Part shown: positions 24,901 to 33,899 of the stretch, in pieces
Numbering within the stretch: the first letter of the stretch is position 1
How the letters are laid out: every line of letters starts with the position of its first letter
Origin: Cordia subcordata
Taxonomy: Eukaryota; Streptophyta; Magnoliopsida; Boraginales; Cordiaceae
Assembly: GCA_028554755.1 (NCBI GenBank)
Contig: JAPTOF010000005.1
Location: 18,822,001 to 18,886,000, forward strand
Direction of reading: 5' to 3'
Length of the DNA stretch: 64,000 bases
Translations under genes and position numbers: made by a program
Notes under the pieces: model-generated
The model's input: only the letters and a program-made list of their open reading frames with translations
What the model was told of the DNA's origin: nothing
The model's database searches: none

Positions 24901-27900
24901 AATGAAGTTCGTTGCTTCCATGAACATGTTTCAATTAATCCCACTTGGGATCTAACTAAATTTGAACTGTCTCTTTCCAGAACCTAAAATGAAGTTAGTT
25001 GTAGCAATATTTTTGAACTTTGAAGCAGTCTCATAAAGTTAAAGCTCTATTTGTAAAACAGACATCGAAAAATGCCTTGGAAGTTGAAACAAGATCATCA
25101 AAAAGTATCACCATAACAATGAAATCATCGAAAGAAGGTATAACCATCCAATTCCTCACTTCCTTGTTTAAGGTCAAGAGTTCCTCACTTGTATTTTTTT
25201 ACCTACTATTTTTTTTACTAGCATCAAATTTGTACATTGAGCAAGCAAAGCAGGAGTATAGTATGAACTCCATAGCCTAATTTATCTAAATTTCTATACC
25301 CAAGTTTCAAATTGGATCTCACCTTTGCAAAAGTCAAATTATAACTCAGCCGCCTTCCTAGTTAACCCTATAGAAACTGGAAAGTAAATCTGCAACTCTA
25401 AACTAGTACTTCGAAGAATAATATAATGAATTATTTTGGTCTCCCTATCAAAAAAGTGCAATTGCTTAAACTTTGTGACAACACGTTGATATCAATATAA
25501 TAAATGCAGAGACACATATGCATGCAACTTTAAAGCTTACTACATACTCTGTTATAACAAGGTCCAACTGCAGCCGCTCAATTTGGGCAGCACCAAGATG
25601 TCTATCTGGGGTCATATTGTAATCCCCTGTATATACTATAGCAGCATCTCCCACTTTTGCATAAAACATTGCAGCTCCAAGAACCTAAGAAAGGAATTCA
25701 GAAAATCATAGACCATAAAATGGAACAATATAGAAGTAACTTGCAGAAAAGATAAAAAAGGGTAAAGCCAAAAGAATCTTCCTACTGTGTCCAAATTATT
25801 CCACACAACACATGATATAACCAGCTTCACTACATAAGCAAGGTAATTCCTTATACACTCAATACTTGCAATTGCTAAAGATCTACTCATATACTTTCAA
25901 ATCTCAACTTCTATTCCTACAGGATCCTTCTCAATGCTTTCTATCCAATAATTAGAAGATGTCTTGGCTTATGATTAAATCCGAGGGATCTTTTCGTTTC
26001 TCATAATTTCATAGAATATTTTGATTCGTCATTTATATTCATGAATCATTCATTACAACCGCCATTATCATTCTATTTAAAATCTATATTATTTTCTTAA
26101 AAAAATAATAAATACAAAAAATAGAAATCATACGTAGGATTGGATTTTTTAAGGGAATGGTTAGTCTGTCAAAAAAGAAAAAATTTAAATCCTAAGGAAT
26201 AAACATAACCTCAATTTTCCTTTTCTCTGGTCAATACAGCCAGGTACCTTAGGAAGCCAAAAAGGAAGTGGTACTTATTATAATTAGAGCCTCTGAAGAT
26301 GCCAATTATCAACAGGAAATGAAATTTATACGAGAAAGAGGCTCCTTGATATATAAGGTAATGTTCTCTTCTCTAGCTAGATGGAAGATACAATTCCATG
26401 TTGATTTGTGAACAAAAATATTTCCATAGCTCAAGCTACACAAGTTGCTTTCAAAATGCCTCATGTAAAATGTGAAAACTACAATTCTTCTCACAATAAT
26501 TATGTTAAATGCTTATCTTATTAGGTTAGAGGCATGACTACTTTCAAAAACCTCTAGATTATTGGATTCTCATCTTATCGTATGCTAACGGAGCAGAGAG
26601 GAAGAAGGTTCAATGAGCCGTTAACTGCTTTCAATCTGAAAATCCAGGATTTTTATTGATGTCCTCCAATTAATTCCTCTTAAACTGCACTTATTTACCC
26701 TAAGGATTTCATTTCAGCAAGAATTTGGTTACTCACCATGTACAAGGATTTCCTCTAAGCATCCATGGTTGAGTGGTTAAAGCATCCATCTCATAATTGG
26801 CCAATTCATAGTCTAGAGACGAGGCAATCAACAAAATTCTTTGAGAGTTGAAAATACCCAAGCATAGATCTAGAGATTCCAAAACAGGGCAAACTGTCAA
26901 ACTGTTTATGAACCCATGGGCAAATTGATTGATTTTATAAGATATAAAGTGATTCTCCCTCTCTTTTTTCTTTTTTTTTTTCCTCGGCAGAGCATATATT
27001 TTGTATTTTTTGGAAAACCAAAGCCAATACATGGAGGATTAGGTTAATAGATTCTTAAATAGACAGAAGTTCGGAAGACAGATACTTAAAAGGAGTCATA
27101 GAAACACATTCAGAATATTGAACATGCCTCAAGGAAAAAAACTTATCGTACATGCCCTGCATAGTACGCCCGGATATGGAGGTCTTTGTCAACTTGTATA
27201 GTCTGCTTCAGATCAACTGCAGTAACTGCAAGTCAAGGCCATAGTAAGATCAAGTAGCAATATTGTGAAGGAACTAGAAATTTGATAAAATAAATGCATT
27301 ATTCCAAGCAACAAGACATACATATAAATCATGCATATATCAAGCATTATGTTCATTACATTAAGTTCATACACAAATTGTTAAAAAAGGGATATGCTAC
27401 TAGGTTAGTGCGAGCAGTTACTTGGTATCTCACCCAGAAATCTTGAAAATACCAGTCTCTCCAAAATTAATAAATGAATAGTTGCTCCAAATAGGCAATA
27501 ACCATTTTGTGCTATTGGAGTCACCACCTCATCTAAAAGCTTAAGCTTGTAGAGAGGATATTGGTTTATTTATTTATTGTGTTAACACGCCCCCTCACGT
27601 GCAGCATAATTTGTTTAGAGCTTGCATGTGGACGATTTAATAAAATGGGTGGCGGTCAGGATCGAACCTGTGCCGTTTGGCTTCCAGGCTCTGATACCAT
27701 ATTGGAGTTACCACCTCATCTAAAAGCTTAAACATGTAGAGAGGATATTGGTTTATTTATTTATTGTGTTAACATGTGCCTTAAACAAGCTAAACTTGGC
27801 CCTAATTCACAGCAGGCAAGTGATTTCAACAATGAAACCTAAGTAGCCTATCTCCTGCTCATAAACAAAAAGTGTCGGAGCTAAGTTGGAAATATGGAGG

Positions 27901-30052
27901 GAGGCAATAGAATGAAAGGTCTATTAGGCTGATTAGTGAAATGCAAGTTCCGTCAGTGTAAGATACCAAGTTGATGGATGCAAGATTGGACATGTGAAGA
28001 GGAAACCCCATAGAAACACCTACCTAAACATCTGAACTTGGGAAAGCAAAGTAGAGACAGTCATAAACAACCATTGTTCTTACCTTTGTTCATGCACTCC
28101 ACAATATTCTCAGAACTAAATTGCTCTTCCTCTCCTCTTCTATCAACCATAACTTTTCGATAATCTTCCAACATCAATGGAGCCAAAGCTTTTGTTGGAT
28201 ACTACTTACAACCAATGCAAAGTATCTACCACAGATTAGACGCTACAAGATGGGAAAAAGTTTATGAAGGCAACAAATTTACACCTATTAAAAATGCTAA
28301 AAACTATTTTTTTCCTTTTTTCTTTTTCTTGTTTCTGTACACATCTCAAGTGAAAATACTAGACATTAGCTCTCTTTTTACAAGGAAAAGAAAACTTAAT
28401 GGATGCATTTCTATTGTTTTTCTTCTCTCTAAATCCCATGAGTACAAAGACCAAGACATATTAGGAAAATAAAAATTATGCAAAATTACCGTCATATAAA
28501 TGGGTCCTTTGTATCCACAAACTTCGGTAAAATATGGAAGAGCTCCAATATGATCCAAGTGGCTGTAAAGAATTGTCCAACACAATACCATACGCAATAA
28601 ATACCAAAAACACCAAATACGCACATGTATATCCACATTTCATTGATGGAGAAAATTTCACAAGCAGTCCCCAATTTTTACTCCGCAATGTTAATCACAG
28701 AATTTATATTCATCCTTACCGTTACAAAAGTCACATAATTACTCCATTCTGCAAAAGTTGTCAAGTTAATCCCTTTTCTTATCTTTCATTAAATTTGGAT
28801 GAAAATCACAAAATTTCTTTGACTCCATTAAAATCATTTTCTGAAATGCAAAGTTAGTCCCCAACGTTTCCTGGAACTTTCAAGTTAGTCACAAAAAGGT
28901 TGCACGTGCTTGTGTAATCACATAATTCTCAATCAGATTCTAATAGCAAGATAATATAAGGGAGTAATCTGAAAATCTATGGTAAACAAATGGAACTCAT
29001 AATATGACTTTCAAAATGTCACAGAAGCCAAATAAACACTAGGGATCATGTAGTCTTTATCAATAAGTAGCACAACAGGGCAAATTTTACAACCAACAGA
29101 CAATGTTTAACATGATTCTCAAGTTAGACCAAAATGTTATAAACCCACAAAAGTCATCAATTTGGTCACATTTATCTGTCAAATTTGGATGGAAAATTAG
29201 AAAATTGTCTATACCCGCAAAATCACCATCTTGATATTCAAGTTAGTTCCACTGTCTAGTCGAATTCACAAACTAGTCCCAGAATAAATAGAATGTGCAG
29301 GCTAGGATAGTCGTCTGCCATTGCATATTAGCACAAAGATAGTGCTAGGAGCAATTTGATAACTTATGGACTCATTCAAATTGGTTTTCTTTAAAATCAC
29401 CTTTTTCTATAACGTTTTTTTTTTTCCTTTTAAATGCATTTTTGAAAATTGCTTTCCAAAAAACCTGAATTTGAGCATTTCTTTGAGAGTTTCAGCTATT
29501 TCTAAAGTTCAACTCAAATAGTTATTGCAAAAAGAATGTACATTTTTAAGGGAAAAAGTATTTCTTTCATGAAAAGGAAAAAAGCCAATTCAAACGGGAC
29601 CATAGTGAACATCGTCAACTTATAACGCAACTTTTGTGGACTTAAAAGTTTGAGAAAAAAAAACTATTTGAAACACTAGGAAAAATCAACATATAGTACT
29701 GGCTATACATACAAATGGGTGATGATGATGCAGCTGATAGTGTTGGTGAAGTCCCCGGAACTGGAAATCAGAGAGAAATCAGGGTAACGGCGGCGGTCGA
29801 GGTAGCCCATGTGCATGCCGCAATCGAACATTATTCGTTTCCCGTTCATCGTCACCACCACGCAGCTCTTCCCCACCTCTTGCCCTGCGCCTGAAAGCAC
29901 ATAACGTGAACACATTCACTGACTTTTTTTTAGCAAAATCTTCTGTCAGACATTTCATCGAACACATAGAAGATCACTCCCAAAAAAAAAAAAAAGAAAA
30001 AAAAAGGTAGCTAAGATTTTTATTTACCTAAAACGAGGCACTCGATAGCCAT
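12976..30052 (-). CDS. CPSF73-II: Cleavage and polyadenylation specificity factor 73-II / INTS11-like endonuclease
   Basis: Thirteen coding exons on the minus strand, in order of translation: 30028-30052, 29713-29890, 28490-28562, 28084-28201, 27152-27225, 25548-25684, 24469-24532, 24260-24325, 23159-23228, 21547-21651, 17014-17155, 16058-16157, 12976-13779. All introns are GT-AG, phases agree, and the sum is 1956 bases, 651 residues (Arabidopsis homologue At2g01730 about 613). The metallo-beta-lactamase and beta-CASP residues are all visible: HxHxDH at residues 67-72, His156 (YYAGHVLGA), Asp177 (YTGDYN), the ITES motif near 200-203, His393 ([10 protein letters not shown]) and His415 (ILVHGE). 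This is the zinc-dependent RNA endonuclease fold of pre-mRNA and snRNA 3'-end formation in the nucleus; plant CPSF73-II is closest to the Integrator nuclease INTS11. The C-terminal region (about 450-651) is less conserved. The introns are unusually full of insertions (see the SMART, Copia, plastid and tandem-duplication entries), yet no exon is broken. Confidence 0.95.
16496..16681. repeat. 93-bp tandem duplication in CPSF73-II intron 11
   Basis: Units 16496-16588 and 16589-16681 are head to tail and nearly identical; by eye I count three substitutions (for example AATCAAG/AATCAAA and CCTAAGC/CCTGAGC). It is intronic and non-coding, and looks like a recent local duplication. Confidence 0.9.
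18831..19098 (+). mobile_element. SMART/TRIM-type miniature LTR retrotransposon, copy 1 (268 bp)
   Basis: LTRs 18831-18905 and 19024-19098 are 75 bp each, start TGTTAACAC, end CTTAACA and differ at one base. The primer-binding site TGGTATCGGAGC (initiator tRNA-Met type) follows LTR1 directly at 18906-18917, and a purine tract GTGAGGGGGCG precedes LTR2. The 5-bp target duplication AGGTC flanks it at 18826-18830 and 19099-19103. There is no coding capacity, so it must have moved with enzymes supplied elsewhere. It lies in intron 10 of CPSF73-II, opposite to the gene. Near-identical LTRs suggest a fairly recent insertion. Confidence 0.93.
19845..20195 (-). pseudogene. Copia RNase H C-terminal fragment
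   Basis: Encodes the typical Copia polyprotein end: [19 protein letters not shown], then [34 protein letters not shown] and the [11 protein letters not shown] box, ending at a stop beside the polypurine tract. The rest of pol is absent. It is read in a different frame from the gag fragment next to it, so no fused protein is expected. Confidence 0.88.
20219..20716 (-). pseudogene. Copia gag N-terminal fragment
   Basis: Open frame starting [12 protein letters not shown]. From about residue 59 ([14 protein letters not shown]) it has the character of Copia gag: a segment resembling LxxxNFxxWKxQ ([17 protein letters not shown]), then [12 protein letters not shown] and [15 protein letters not shown], which is the UBN2/DUF4219-like region. 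It stops abruptly where the internal deletion joins the RNase H segment. A full gag would continue for several hundred residues. Non-functional remnant inside the deleted element. Confidence 0.85.
26680..26815 (+). pseudogene. Plastid-derived fragment with truncated trnI-CAU
   Basis: From 26759 the sequence GCATCCATGG ... GAGTGGTTAAAGC ... CTCATAATTGGC ... AATTCATAG follows plastid tRNA-Ile (CAU) through acceptor 5' strand, D arm and anticodon arm (anticodon CAT inside CTCATAAT). The match stops before the T arm. The bases before it (CAAGAATTTGGTTACTCACC) also look like the plastid spacer upstream of trnI, as I recall it. This is a nuclear copy of plastid DNA inside CPSF73-II intron 5. Several substitutions and the lost 3' half mean it cannot be a working tRNA gene. 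The left limit is approximate. Confidence 0.72.
27513..27774 (-). mobile_element. SMART/TRIM-type miniature LTR retrotransposon, copy 2 (262 bp)
   Basis: Minus-strand orientation. The 75-bp LTRs are 27700-27774 (5') and 27513-27587 (3'), starting TGTTAACAC/A; their right ends read CCAATA rather than TTAACA. The primer-binding site at 27688-27699 reads TGGTATCAGAGC, the canonical initiator-tRNA form; the purine tract GTGAGGGGGCG precedes the 3' LTR. The 5-bp target duplication TGTGC is seen at 27508-27512 and 27775-27779. It belongs to the same family as copy 1 but differs in LTR ends and internal bases. It lies in CPSF73-II intron 4. Confidence 0.92.
28640..29610. other. CPSF73-II intron 2: phrase repeats and a foldback element
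   Basis: The stretch 28640-29290 contains repeated phrases of the type AAGTTAGTCCC / AAACTAGTCCC separated by AT-rich spacers of 40-80 bases. From about 29358 to 29606 there is an AT-rich foldback element whose ends read CAAATTGGTTTTCTTT and AAGCCAATTCAAACGGGACC, an inverted pair shared with other copies in this window. No coding sequence seen. Confidence 0.6.
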
Positions 30053-30263
30053 TGCTCTAGTGCCTGCTTTTGCTTTGCTTTGCTATTCCAGGTCTGCTCT
30101 TTCGTTTTTTGGTCACTTTTCTTTCTTTTTTTTTTTTCTTTTTTTTAAATCAAAATTCCAGGGACGGTGAGGGAGATGAAGAGGGAAGTGACGTAGATAG
30201 ATACCTGATATTGGGCTGACCCACACGTTCTTGGGCCAGTGAGCTACGATTTTTTGTTGGGCT
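30053..30263 (-). promoter_or_regulatory. Probable CPSF73-II promoter and leader with three site II elements
   Basis: Just upstream of the start codon at 30052 lie three TGGGCY motifs on the plus strand (30212-30217, 30232-30237, 30258-30263) and a TGACGTAG (30188-30195) resembling an ACGT-core bZIP site. No clear TATA box. Clustered site II elements are typical of plant housekeeping and proliferation genes, which fits an RNA-processing enzyme. The assignment rests on position and motif only. Confidence 0.5.
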
Positions 30264-32785
30264 GCTGCTTATCAGAACCCAAGAAATTTATGAGACCAAC
30301 TTCATATCGATAACTATTTGGAACTTTATTCTTGTATACTTGGCTAGGTTTCGTGATTGCGATTTTCATTCATGGTGTGAGCATGTATTAAGTATTTTGT
30401 GAAATGAAATGAATTATTACTTGCTTGGCAAAAGAAAAAGGAAAAAAAAAATTCAAGGGAACAAGATTTCAAGCGTGAAAATATTTACATTGGAAAATAC
30501 ACCAAGTTTTGCATTCTAACTTGAAGGGGCTCCTTTTTTTAACTTGGATAAATGGTTCGTTTGGTCCCTTATTTTTGAATTTTTTTTAACAATTAAATCC
30601 TTTATTTTTAAAATGTAATAATTTACAAAGGAGAGGAGATGGAAATGAAAATCTCCTTAACGCGATCGTTGCTTTTTTAACTTGGGTAAATGATTTATTT
30701 GGTCCTTTGTTTTTTACCTGTCTAAGAATTAAGTTCTTTATGTTTAAAATGTAATAATTTAATCCTTTGTTTTTGTAATTAGTAACATTACTACTGTTAA
30801 GTCAAAAAAATATATTAAGAAGTAACATTCTTTAGTGTCTTATTTCTGCAAGTTGTCACAACAATTAGCCAACTTTTTTTTAACAATTTGTGGCTTCCGT
30901 CTCTTATCTTTGTTATGTGTGATAAGATTAGTCCTAACCGCATTCATCACCTTTTTAAGTTTAGGACTAGAGATGGCAACGGTATTCCAGCCCACTCTAC
31001 TCCGTAAGAGTATGGCACTAGTAAAGGTGGAGTTTTTGTCCAAAAAACCCTGCTAAGGGCAAGGCGGGAGACCATAATGTAAGAGTTTATCTCAGTATAG
31101 ATGTATGATAAATGTAGAAACAAGAGTTTTATTAAAAGTAGGGGTAAGCATACCTTGCCCCATTGCCACCCTTATTTAGGACCAACAATGTCACAAATTG
31201 TAAAAGTAAGGGATTCAAGTATCATGTTTTAAAAATAAGTAATTTTGTTGTCAAAATGATCAAAGATAAGAAACCAAATGTTTTTACCCTTTTAACTTTT
31301 TCCTTTCTTTCTTTATGTCCCCACTAGAGACACCTCAGTTCTCAAAATTACAAATTACAAGGAGATATTTTGTCTATTTTGAATGCCCAAAAGAATAATA
31401 TACACTTTTGAAAAATTATCGGGAAGTAAGACAGTGTTTATCTATTTATTTAAGTTATAAATAATTAGATCTACAACTATCGAGGTGTGGCATTAATTTG
31501 TAAATATGTAATTACTTAATTGCAACATGGCAAACAAGGCACTATCAAAGGGACCATGTGATGCTGACATTAGACCCACTCAAAATTCTGCAATTGTAAT
31601 CTTGTTGTGCTTTTTTTGTCCAATATCCAAGACAAACAAGCAAAAGTAGAAACTTTTTTAGCCTCGTTTGGATTTTTTTTTTAAAGTGCTTTTTTATAAT
31701 TTAAAAAATAAAAAATCAAAATTTTTATTTTTGAAAAAAATTAATTTTGATTTTTTTAAGAGTTTTATTTATTTCTTTTGAAAATCAAACCAAATGCTTA
31801 TTATAAAAAAAATTTAAGGGAATTTTTTTTATAAAAAAATCAATCTAAATGGGCCCATAGGCATAAAATTAAAAGACAATTAAGAAAATATTTGTCCAAT
31901 TATTTGCTAAAAAGACTATGCAATATCGATTAAGCCCGGAGCTTACCATGTCAAGTTCAAGAGAACAGAAAAAGTAAAAAAAAGCATAAATAAAGAAGAA
32001 AAAAGTAAAACAAAAAGCTGCATCTGAAAATGAAAAGGAAAAGACATAGATCCTCTTGTACGTTAATCTTTATTGCCGACGGTCCAAGTCCCTTTTCGCT
32101 CAATAAATCTGTTCTTATAATAATATTATTAAAAATAAAATAATTTTAAATTATCAATATAATTACAATAAAATAATACAAATAATTATTAGATGAAGAG
32201 ATTTAGGTAAATATGCTTTGTCAAGCAATTGTCAAATTGAGTTCCAAACAACTTACAAGTTTTCTGTTCAATTTTTTTAGGTAGACAAAAGATAACATTA
32301 CGTCATTACCCAGATTAAGTCTAAAAGAAGAATTTAGCAAAACATTTATGTCTGGTGTCAATTACTAGAATGTTTATGCTCATTGTCGGTTGTCCAACGC
32401 TACCACCATCCTTCTATTTATGCTTGAAAAATTGTTAAGACACATTTAAGTTAATAGTTGAAGTAGTAACAGTTTCATAAGAACAAGAATATAAATTTGA
32501 ATCCTGTAAAACACGTTTATTGGGACAATAAAAATTAGTGTCAAGTTTAATATTAATTAAAAATACTCTAATTTAAAACCAAAAAGAATTGTCCAGAACT
32601 AAGGGGAGGTAAAATAAATAGAACAAGTTAAAATAAAAACTCGAAATGATTAATAAACCGATATCTTTAATTTCCTTCTAATTTTCACCAAGTTAATTTC
32701 ATAGTCTAACTCGAGGGGGTTTCTCCCATAATTTACTAAACGCCCCTCGATTTCTTGGTAATTACATTCTAACCCCAAAAGAAAA
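30264..32785. other. Intergenic AT-rich DNA
   Basis: No gene recognised. 30541-30800 and 31190-31290 carry phrase repeats such as TTTGGTCCCTTATTTTT and AATCCTTTGTTTTT. 31671-31857 is a foldback MITE copy. The rest is AT-rich with T-runs, and no open frame resembles a known family. Confidence 0.6.
31671..31857. mobile_element. AT-rich foldback MITE copy
   Basis: Left end CTCGTTTGGATTTTTTTTTT pairs with the right end AAAAAAATCAATCTAAATGGG. It is one of several copies of a family whose ends read roughly GGGCCYGTTTGGATTGGTTTTTT in this window (also near 29358, 34310, 49531 and 51538). Non-coding. Confidence 0.65.
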
Positions 32786-33373
32786 CTACAAGAAAAGTTC
32801 AGACTGCAACATGGCATAGAAGTTAGCAGCCTCATCTTCAAACTCCCACAACCCAGCACTCAAATGGAACGGAAAATCTCCACCGTTGATTTCATCGTCA
32901 TTATCATCACCACTCTCCACTCTAGGGTTGTTGGGTAAGCCAAGCTCATCATCAGAGGCTTCAAGAAGGTGCCTCATAACACTATACGCATCTTCTTCTT
33001 CTTCATCTTCTTTGTTAGAGCTTGGGCTGCACTCTGCAGCAGCGCCGCCGCCGCCTTGTTGGTGGTGCAGCCCGGCGGAGGCACCCGCCGGACATGGTGG
33101 TGGAGGCGGGTGGTTGTGGTGGTCGTCAAAGTTGTGAGAAGTGGCACAAGAGAGCTCTTGTTCAAGGGTTGTGAATATGTCTGATAAGTCTTGGTTAAGC
33201 TGATTATTATCATGATGATGGTCTTCATCTTCTTCAAGAATCGATAGTATATGGTTGTGTGTTGTTTTTTGACGCTTTGTGTCATCAAAATCTTCTTCAT
33301 TAATGTTGTTAGCTTCTTCTTCTTCTTCTTCTTCTTCTTCTCTATGGCGCTTGGGTTGTGTAACGTCAGCCAT
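32786..33373 (-). CDS. Acidic nuclear-type protein with conserved C-terminal block (possibly AITR-like)
   Basis: Single-exon gene of 195 residues from the Met in MADVTQPKRHRE (an in-frame Met three codons further upstream, at 33382, is possible; the downstream one looks more natural). The N-terminus has a basic patch (PKRHR), a poly-Glu run and KRQK, a candidate nuclear signal. Then come NHILSILEEDED and DLSDIFTTLEQELS, low-complexity His/Pro/Gly stretches, and conserved-looking blocks MRHLLEASDDELGLP and GLWEFEDEAANFYAMLQSEL before a stop. There is no DNA-binding domain I recognise. The layout recalls the ABA-induced transcription repressor (AITR) family in plants, but I could not confirm this; 'uncharacterised acidic protein' is the safe reading. 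A TATATAA lies upstream on the minus strand (33757-33767) after a long CT-rich leader. Confidence 0.72.
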   Translation of the reverse strand: MADVTQPKRHREEEEEEEEEANNINEEDFDDTKRQKTTHNHILSILEEDEDHHHDNNQLNQDLSDIFTTLEQELSCATSHNFDDHHNHPPPPPCPAGASAGLHHQQGGGGAAAECSPSSNKEDEEEEDAYSVMRHLLEASDDELGLPNNPRVESGDDNDDEINGGDFPFHLSAGLWEFEDEAANFYAMLQSELFL

Positions 33374-33790
33374 TTTTGGCAAGAAGTATATGTAACGAAA
33401 CTTAGGTTTTATATGGAGGCAAAGCTAGCCAATGCATGCAAAGTTAGTGTTGGTTGTAAGGGGAGAGGAGGGGAAGAGATTGTCAAATTTGAGGGTATGG
33501 GGGTTGGCGGGGGGGGGGGGAGAGTGAGAGAAGGGGGGAGAGAGAGATTTTCAAAGTAGAGGGTGTGGGAAGAGAGGAGGGAGGGAGGGAGAGATTTTTA
33601 AAGTGGGGGGTATGGAGAGAGAGGGGGAGGGAGAGAGATTCTTCAAAGATGAGTGTGTTTTTGTGGGGGAGAGAGAGAGATTCTTGAGAGTCGAGAGAGA
33701 TAAAAGAGGGAGAGAGATGAGAATGGGTTGAGGAGAGAGAGGGGGGTAGGCAAGGGTTATATAGAGGGAGGGGGTTGGAGTAAAAAAAAA
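33374..33790 (-). promoter_or_regulatory. CT-rich 5' leader/promoter with TATA box for the acidic-protein gene
   Basis: Read on the minus strand, TCTATATAACC at about 33757-33767 is a good TATA box, followed by about 350 bases of almost pure CT sequence (GA on the plus strand). Within it a degenerate unit of roughly 50-60 bases recurs about four times, each with GAGAGATT-TTCAAAG (plus-strand reading). CT-rich leaders are common in plant genes; the length here is unusual. Confidence 0.55.
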
Positions 33791-33899
33791 AAAGGGTTTT
33801 GCTCAGAGAAAGTGAAAATATTTAATGCAACTGAAAAAAACAATTGTCTACAACAGGGAGAACACCTACAGGAGGGGGGACAGAGAGAGAGAATAAAGG

